The position numbers and the translations under genes were made by a program. The notes below the pieces were generated by a model. That model had not been told where the DNA came from and did no database searches. It was given only the letters and a program-made list of their open reading frames with translations. Below, piece by piece: positions 6,863-7,730 of a stretch of DNA of 7,730 nucleotides. Origin of the DNA: Acidimicrobiia bacterium (GTDB lineage: Bacteria > Actinomycetota > Acidimicrobiia > UBA5794 > JAOTWH01); NCBI GenBank assembly GCA_029863035.1, contig JAOTWH010000101.1, forward strand, positions 1 through 7,730, in the 5' to 3' direction. Within the stretch, counting starts at the first letter, position 1. Each line of letters starts with the position of its first letter.

Positions 6863-6885
6863 GGCCTACCGATGGTAGGCCATGT
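6859..6885 (-). promoter_or_regulatory. Perfect 12-bp hairpin enclosing the tatA/B start codon
   Basis: On the minus strand ACATGGCCTACC, a 3-nt loop ATC and GGTAGGCCATGT form an uninterrupted 12-bp stem. The start codon at 6862-6860 and the only nearby purine-rich ribosome-site candidate (GGTAGG) are both in the 3' arm. The 5' arm holds another ATG (6883) that opens a five-codon frame, M-A-Y-H-R, ending at TAG three nt before the tat start and in the same frame. No T-run follows the stem, so it is not an intrinsic terminator. The structure is seen directly; a role in limiting or coupling tat translation is an inference. Confidence 0.7.
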
Positions 6886-6906
6886 AGCGAACTGAGATTA
6901 TGAGGT

Positions 6907-7200
6907 CTAGGAAGAGGTGAGCTCGGAGAACCAGTCTTCTGTGTCCAGGGCGTCACGGAACTCGCCGATCTCGGTCTCACTGATGGGGGTTTCCTCATCC
7001 ATGACTTCGTAGACGACTCCGGCGGCCAAAAGGATGGTTACCACCCGCTGGCTAGCGGGTCGGCTCTCTTCCTTGGAGCAATATGGGCAGGTAAAGCAGT
7101 AGGACCCGCTGGTCCACTCGGGAGTTAGCTCGAGGCGAAGGTTGTTGTGAGTGAGCTCGATATCGCCGCAGCTGGTGCAAGTCGTTCGGATGGTTGTCAT
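6907..7200 (-). CDS. Small zinc-ribbon protein, 97 residues, function unknown
   Basis: The protein has an N-terminal four-cysteine zinc ribbon: CTSCGDIEL (Cys8, Cys11) and YCFTCPYCSKEE (Cys38, Cys41, with an extra Cys35). The following stretch RPASQRVVTILLAAGV (47-62) is a helix resembling that of other small actinobacterial zinc-ribbon proteins I know only as hypothetical. The tail is acidic (EVMDEETPISETEIGEF, then DALDTEDWF). There is no signal peptide or membrane segment, so it is cytoplasmic. The start at 7200 (MTTIRTTCTSCG) is preferred over the in-frame ATG at 7254 because AAGGAA lies 6 nt before it and family resemblance begins there. It sits between pafC and the tat gene, 44 nt before the latter, where the mycobacterial cluster has no such gene. 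Binding to nucleic acid or protein is conceivable but unsupported. Confidence 0.85.
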   Translation of the reverse strand: MTTIRTTCTSCGDIELTHNNLRLELTPEWTSGSYCFTCPYCSKEESRPASQRVVTILLAAGVVYEVMDEETPISETEIGEFRDALDTEDWFSELTSS

Positions 7201-7206
7201 GGCCCG

Positions 7207-7212
7207 TTCCTT
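7207..7212 (-). promoter_or_regulatory. Ribosome binding site of the zinc-ribbon gene
   Basis: AAGGAA on the minus strand lies 6 nt before the ATG at 7200. It decides the start: the longer reading from 7254 would add 18 residues without such a signal and without similarity to the zinc ribbon. Confidence 0.7.
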
Positions 7213-7270
7213 GTGTGGTAGGTATCTCTTCGGTCTCACAAAGCCCGTCCTCAATGACTATTCGCTCGAT

Positions 7271-7310
7271 TAGTCCTGATTAGCCCGATAGGACTAGACC
7301 GCACTAGCCC
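7271..7310. repeat. Cluster of TAGNCC repeats with a 7-bp inverted repeat
   Basis: On the plus strand TAGTCC (7271), TAGCCC (7281), TAGACC (7295) and TAGCCC (7305) occur with spacings of 10, 14 and 10 bases. TAGTCCT (7271-7277) and AGGACTA (7290-7296) also form a perfect 7-bp inverted repeat with a 12-nt loop. The cluster spans the stop codon and last codons of pafC and lies 70-110 bp before the zinc-ribbon start. Helical-turn spacing would suit a DNA-binding protein. There is no T-run, so a terminator is unlikely. Confidence 0.4.
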
Positions 7311-7730
7311 CATACCTCTCGAGGATTCTTTGGCGCAGATCGGCCAACACCTCGGCCACTTCTGTGCCTTCAACGAGGCGGGCATCCGCCCCCAGACGAA
7401 GCAGGAGGCGCGCCGCCACCGAGGGATCGGCGGCACTGAAGCGGATAACGACCTCTTCTTCGTCTTCGCTGACGATCTCGACCGGGTAGTACTCGGTGAC
7501 CCACCGTGCTCGGGCAGAGAGCCGGATGATGGCCCGCACATCCTCTTCCCCCGGGGTGTAATTGACGACGGGATCGGGTTGGCGCTCAGGTGCCTCGAAG
7601 GTCTCGTCGGTCAGCTCCGCAGCTCGGATGCGATCCACCCGGAAGACTCGCTCCGCGTTGGCCAGGCGGCAGAAACCGGTTACATACCAGTTACCCAGAG
7701 TGGTGAAAACTGACCACGGTTCGATGTCTC
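7294..7730 (-). CDS. pafC: WYL-domain transcriptional regulator PafC, N-terminus outside window
   Basis: The frame is open to the right edge; the 144 visible residues are the C-terminal end of a protein that is normally above 300 residues. They read from the WYL domain (EPWSVFTTLGNWYVTGFCR, then ERVFRVDRI), where the signature triplet is WYV instead of WYL, through the C-terminal extension (ARWVTEYYPVE, LLLRLGADARLVEG, LRQRILERYG). This ending is typical of PafC. PafB and PafC together form an activator of the LexA/RecA-independent DNA-damage response in mycobacteria; the WYL domain senses a ligand, probably single-stranded DNA. The assignment to PafC and not PafB rests on this ending and on the following tat and helY genes. 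The visible Met at 7638 is an internal GTG, not the true start. The helix-turn-helix lies beyond the window. Confidence 0.88.
   Translation of the reverse strand, partial: DIEPWSVFTTLGNWYVTGFCRLANAERVFRVDRIRAAELTDETFEAPERQPDPVVNYTPGEEDVRAIIRLSARARWVTEYYPVEIVSEDEEEVVIRFSAADPSVAARLLLRLGADARLVEGTEVAEVLADLRQRILERYGASAV

Noticed and set aside
6859..6885. The hairpin as an intrinsic terminator of the zinc-ribbon gene
   Set aside because: No T-run follows on either strand side relevant to transcription, and the stem contains the next gene's start codon.
6897..6902. CATAAT on the minus strand as a -10 box for the Tat operon
   Set aside because: No acceptable -35 hexamer lies 16-18 nt upstream; kept only as a weak possibility.

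Overview
The window looks like a chromosomal core region of a high-GC actinobacterium (Actinomycetota). Lineage is an inference; an uncultured Acidimicrobiia-type genome would fit. The main evidence is the gene order pafC, tatA/B, tatC, helY, the arrangement known from Mycobacterium and relatives, together with a DUF4193-type protein, a family I know only from actinobacteria. Every gene I can support lies on the minus strand, so transcription runs from the right end (7730) to the left end (1). The two outer genes are cut by the window edges.

Right part (7730 to 2300), in transcription order: the C-terminal end of a WYL-domain regulator (PafC); a 93-nt gap with a cluster of short TAGNCC repeats; a 97-residue zinc-ribbon protein; a TatA/TatB-family protein whose start codon lies in a perfect 12-bp hairpin and whose C-terminus carries a 12-bp tandem repeat; TatC; a Ski2-like DEVH-box helicase (HelY); and a YegS/DgkB-type lipid kinase. 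From the tat gene to the kinase each gene overlaps the next by 4 nt (ATGA or GTGA), which indicates a translationally coupled operon.

Left part (2299 to 1): a 51-nt intergenic stretch holds the best promoter candidate of the window, with a 6-bp dyad at its expected transcription start. After it come a very acidic DUF4193-type zinc-ribbon protein, a GNAT acetyltransferase, an unrecognised 121-residue protein and an M20-family metallopeptidase that runs off the left end. The last three are packed with a 1-nt and an 8-nt overlap.

Functionally this is a mixed housekeeping cluster: DNA-damage transcriptional control (PafC, normally with PafB), export of folded proteins (Tat), RNA processing (HelY), lipid phosphorylation, acetylation and peptide or amidate hydrolysis. 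I see no mobile element, CRISPR array, tRNA or rRNA, and no convincing intrinsic terminator. I do not see a clearly new multi-gene system. The most notable items are the hairpin over the tat start codon, the zinc-ribbon gene between pafC and tat, the expanded acidic DUF4193 protein with its own promoter, and the tandem repeat in the Tat subunit. No stretch longer than 300 bases lacks a gene.
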